Origin: an uncultured Arenimonas sp.
GTDB lineage: Bacteria; Pseudomonadota; Gammaproteobacteria; Xanthomonadales; Xanthomonadaceae
NCBI GenBank assembly: GCA_946885815.1
Contig: CAMPHE010000127.1
Coordinates: 1-5,914 of the forward strand
Length of the DNA stretch: 5,914 nucleotides
Reading direction: 5' to 3'
Below, one piece after another: positions 4,911 through 5,914 of the stretch; position 1 is the stretch's first letter, and every line of letters starts with the position of its first letter. Below the pieces are notes generated by a model that had not been told where the DNA came from, did not search any database, and worked only from the letters and a program-made list of their open reading frames with translations. The position numbers and the translations under genes were made by a program.

Positions 4911-4916
4911 TAGGCT
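4911..4916 (+). promoter_or_regulatory. Possible -10 element (TAGGCT) giving a leaderless xthA transcript
   Basis: TAGGCT ends 6 nt before ATG 4923, so transcription would begin at about the start codon. The TAG is also an in-frame stop that excludes any earlier start. There is no Shine-Dalgarno in the remaining 6 nt. The hexamer is only a fair match and no -35 is recognised. Confidence 0.25.
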
Positions 4917-4922
4917 CGGTGG

Positions 4923-5870
4923 ATGGCCGGGAAGGCGGTGAAGATCGCGACGTACAACGTGAACGGGATCCGCTCGCGGCTGCCGCATCTGCTGGCGTGG
5001 CTGGAGAAGGAGAAACCCGACGTCGCCTGCCTGCAGGAACTCAAGGCCGTGCACGAGAGCTTCCCGCTCGCCGAGATCCACGCGGCCGGTTACGGCGCGC
5101 TCTGGAAGGGCCAGCGGTCGTGGAACGGCGTGGCGCTGCTCGCGCGCGGGGTGGATCCGGTCGAGAGCCGTCGCGTTCTGCCCGGCGACGCGAAGGACGA
5201 GCAGTCGCGCTACCTCGAGGCGATGGCGCACGGCGTGCTGGTCGCGTGCCTGTACCTGCCGAACGGCAATCCGCAGCCGGGGCCGAAGTTCGAGTACAAG
5301 CTGCGCTGGTTCGAGCGGCTGATCACGCACGCGCGCAAGCTCGTCGCGCTGCCGCATCCGGTGGTGCTGGCCGGCGACTTCAATGTCGTGCCCACCGATT
5401 TCGACATCTACGATCCCAAGTCATGGCGCAAGGACGCGCTGCTGCAGCCCGAATCGCGCGACGCGTGGCAGCGTCTGCTCGCGCAGGGGTGGACCGACGC
5501 GCTGCGGATGCGCTACCCGGACGAGCGCGTCTATACGTTCTGGGATTATTTCCGCAAGCACTGGGAACGCGATGCCGGCCTGCGCATCGACCACCTGCTG
5601 CTGAATCCCGCCGTGGCGCCGAGGCTGCGCGACGCCGGGGTGGATCGCTGGGTGCGCGGTCTGGAGAAGGCGAGCGACCATGCGCCGACGTGGGTCACGC
5701 TGGGCCCGGCGTCGCGCAAGGTGACGGCCGCGCGGCCGGCGGCGAAGGCCGCGCCGCGGCGCGTGCGTCCGAAGAAGGAACCGGTCGAAACCTCCACCGT
5801 CGAGCGGCGCCGCCCCGCGAAAACCCCGGCGCGCCGGCGGACCCGCGCGCCCGAGACCGAGCCGGTCTGA
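4923..5870 (+). CDS. xthA: Exodeoxyribonuclease III (XthA-type AP endonuclease) with a basic C-terminal tail
   Basis: ExoIII cuts DNA 5' to abasic sites and removes nucleotides from 3' ends in base excision repair; it is cytosolic and Mg-dependent. The endonuclease/exonuclease/phosphatase fold is complete. It has YNVNGIRSRL (11-20, metal-binding N12), LQELK (38-42, Glu39), YLPNG (111-115, catalytic Tyr111), GDFN (151-154, Asp152 and Asn154), RIDHLL (221-226) and SDHAPT (251-256, Asp252-His253). The catalytic domain ends near residue 261, about the whole length of E. coli ExoIII (268). The remaining 54 residues (262-315) are low-complexity, rich in Ala, Pro, Arg and Lys, and probably disordered; they may bind DNA or a partner. 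The start is ATG 4923, just after an in-frame TAG and without a clear ribosome-binding site. The gene is divergent from the SRAP-like gene, also an abasic-site protein family. Confidence 0.93.
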   Translation: MAGKAVKIATYNVNGIRSRLPHLLAWLEKEKPDVACLQELKAVHESFPLAEIHAAGYGALWKGQRSWNGVALLARGVDPVESRRVLPGDAKDEQSRYLEAMAHGVLVACLYLPNGNPQPGPKFEYKLRWFERLITHARKLVALPHPVVLAGDFNVVPTDFDIYDPKSWRKDALLQPESRDAWQRLLAQGWTDALRMRYPDERVYTFWDYFRKHWERDAGLRIDHLLLNPAVAPRLRDAGVDRWVRGLEKASDHAPTWVTLGPASRKVTAARPAAKAAPRRVRPKKEPVETSTVERRRPAKTPARRRTRAPETEPV

Positions 5871-5914
5871 AAAGCGGGAAAAGCGGGGACAGTGCATGAT
5901 TAAAAATTCGTTTG
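5870..5914 (+). mobile_element. Edge of a repeat or transposon-associated element, cut by the window
   Basis: Directly after the xthA stop the nonamer AAAAGCGGG occurs twice in tandem (5870-5878 and 5879-5887), continuing into GGGGACAGTGC and then an AT-rich stretch (ATTAAAAATTCG, 5899-5910) unlike the rest of the window. From memory, GGGGACAG-type ends flank REP-associated tyrosine transposase (RAYT, Y1_Tnp) genes and related repeats in Xanthomonadaceae. ATG 5896 opens a short frame (MIKNSF) that runs off the window. The element's identity cannot be proven without the downstream sequence. Confidence 0.4.

Noticed and set aside
4789..4922. LexA (SOS) box between the SRAP and xthA genes.
   Set aside because: No CTG-N10-CAG or Xanthomonas-type LexA palindrome is seen; the inverted repeat present is GC-only in its arms.
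4901..5899. A 332-codon + strand frame overlapping xthA.
   Set aside because: Low-complexity Arg/Ala/Gly translation; the other frame has all ExoIII active-site motifs.

Overview
The window is about 70% GC and looks like chromosomal DNA of a gammaproteobacterium of the Xanthomonadaceae/Lysobacteraceae group (Lysobacter, Luteimonas or Xanthomonas-like). This rests on the queE-queC-tRNA-Lys order, which I recall from that family, the small hairpin-rich spacers, and the style of the proteins. It is an inference from memory, not a database match. The layout is compact: six protein genes or gene parts with clear family signatures, one DUF protein, and one tRNA.

Left part (1-1130, + strand): the 3' end of queE, an 87-bp hairpin repeat, queC with a TTG start, and a tRNA-Lys(UUU) gene with its own promoter. 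QueE and QueC act in consecutive steps of 7-deazaguanine (preQ0/queuosine) synthesis. The tRNA is not a queuosine substrate, so its position is probably historical.

Middle (1130-3615): a spacer of about 190 bp packed with short inverted repeats, including a good intrinsic terminator for the minus strand. Next come a minus-strand sulfotransferase-family gene and a divergent MFS transporter. The transporter carries an unusual N-terminal two-helix, Met/His-rich addition and overlaps the next gene, a DUF1801 protein, by ATGA.

Right part (3616-5914): the DUF1801 gene converges, with a 9-nt gap, on a minus-strand SRAP-domain (YedK/HMCES-like) gene. The SRAP gene is divergent from an exodeoxyribonuclease III (xthA-type) gene. 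The SRAP protein keeps the fold motifs but appears to have lost every key residue of the abasic-site chemistry: Cys2, the active-site Asn, Glu and His. Its start codon is fixed by a perfect Shine-Dalgarno sequence, so this is not a mis-called start. It ends in an acidic Asp-rich tail, while the neighbouring AP endonuclease ends in a long basic tail. A stripped SRAP paired with an AP endonuclease is the most interesting observation here. The last 45 bases are AT-richer and resemble the end of a repeat or transposon-associated element that continues beyond the window.
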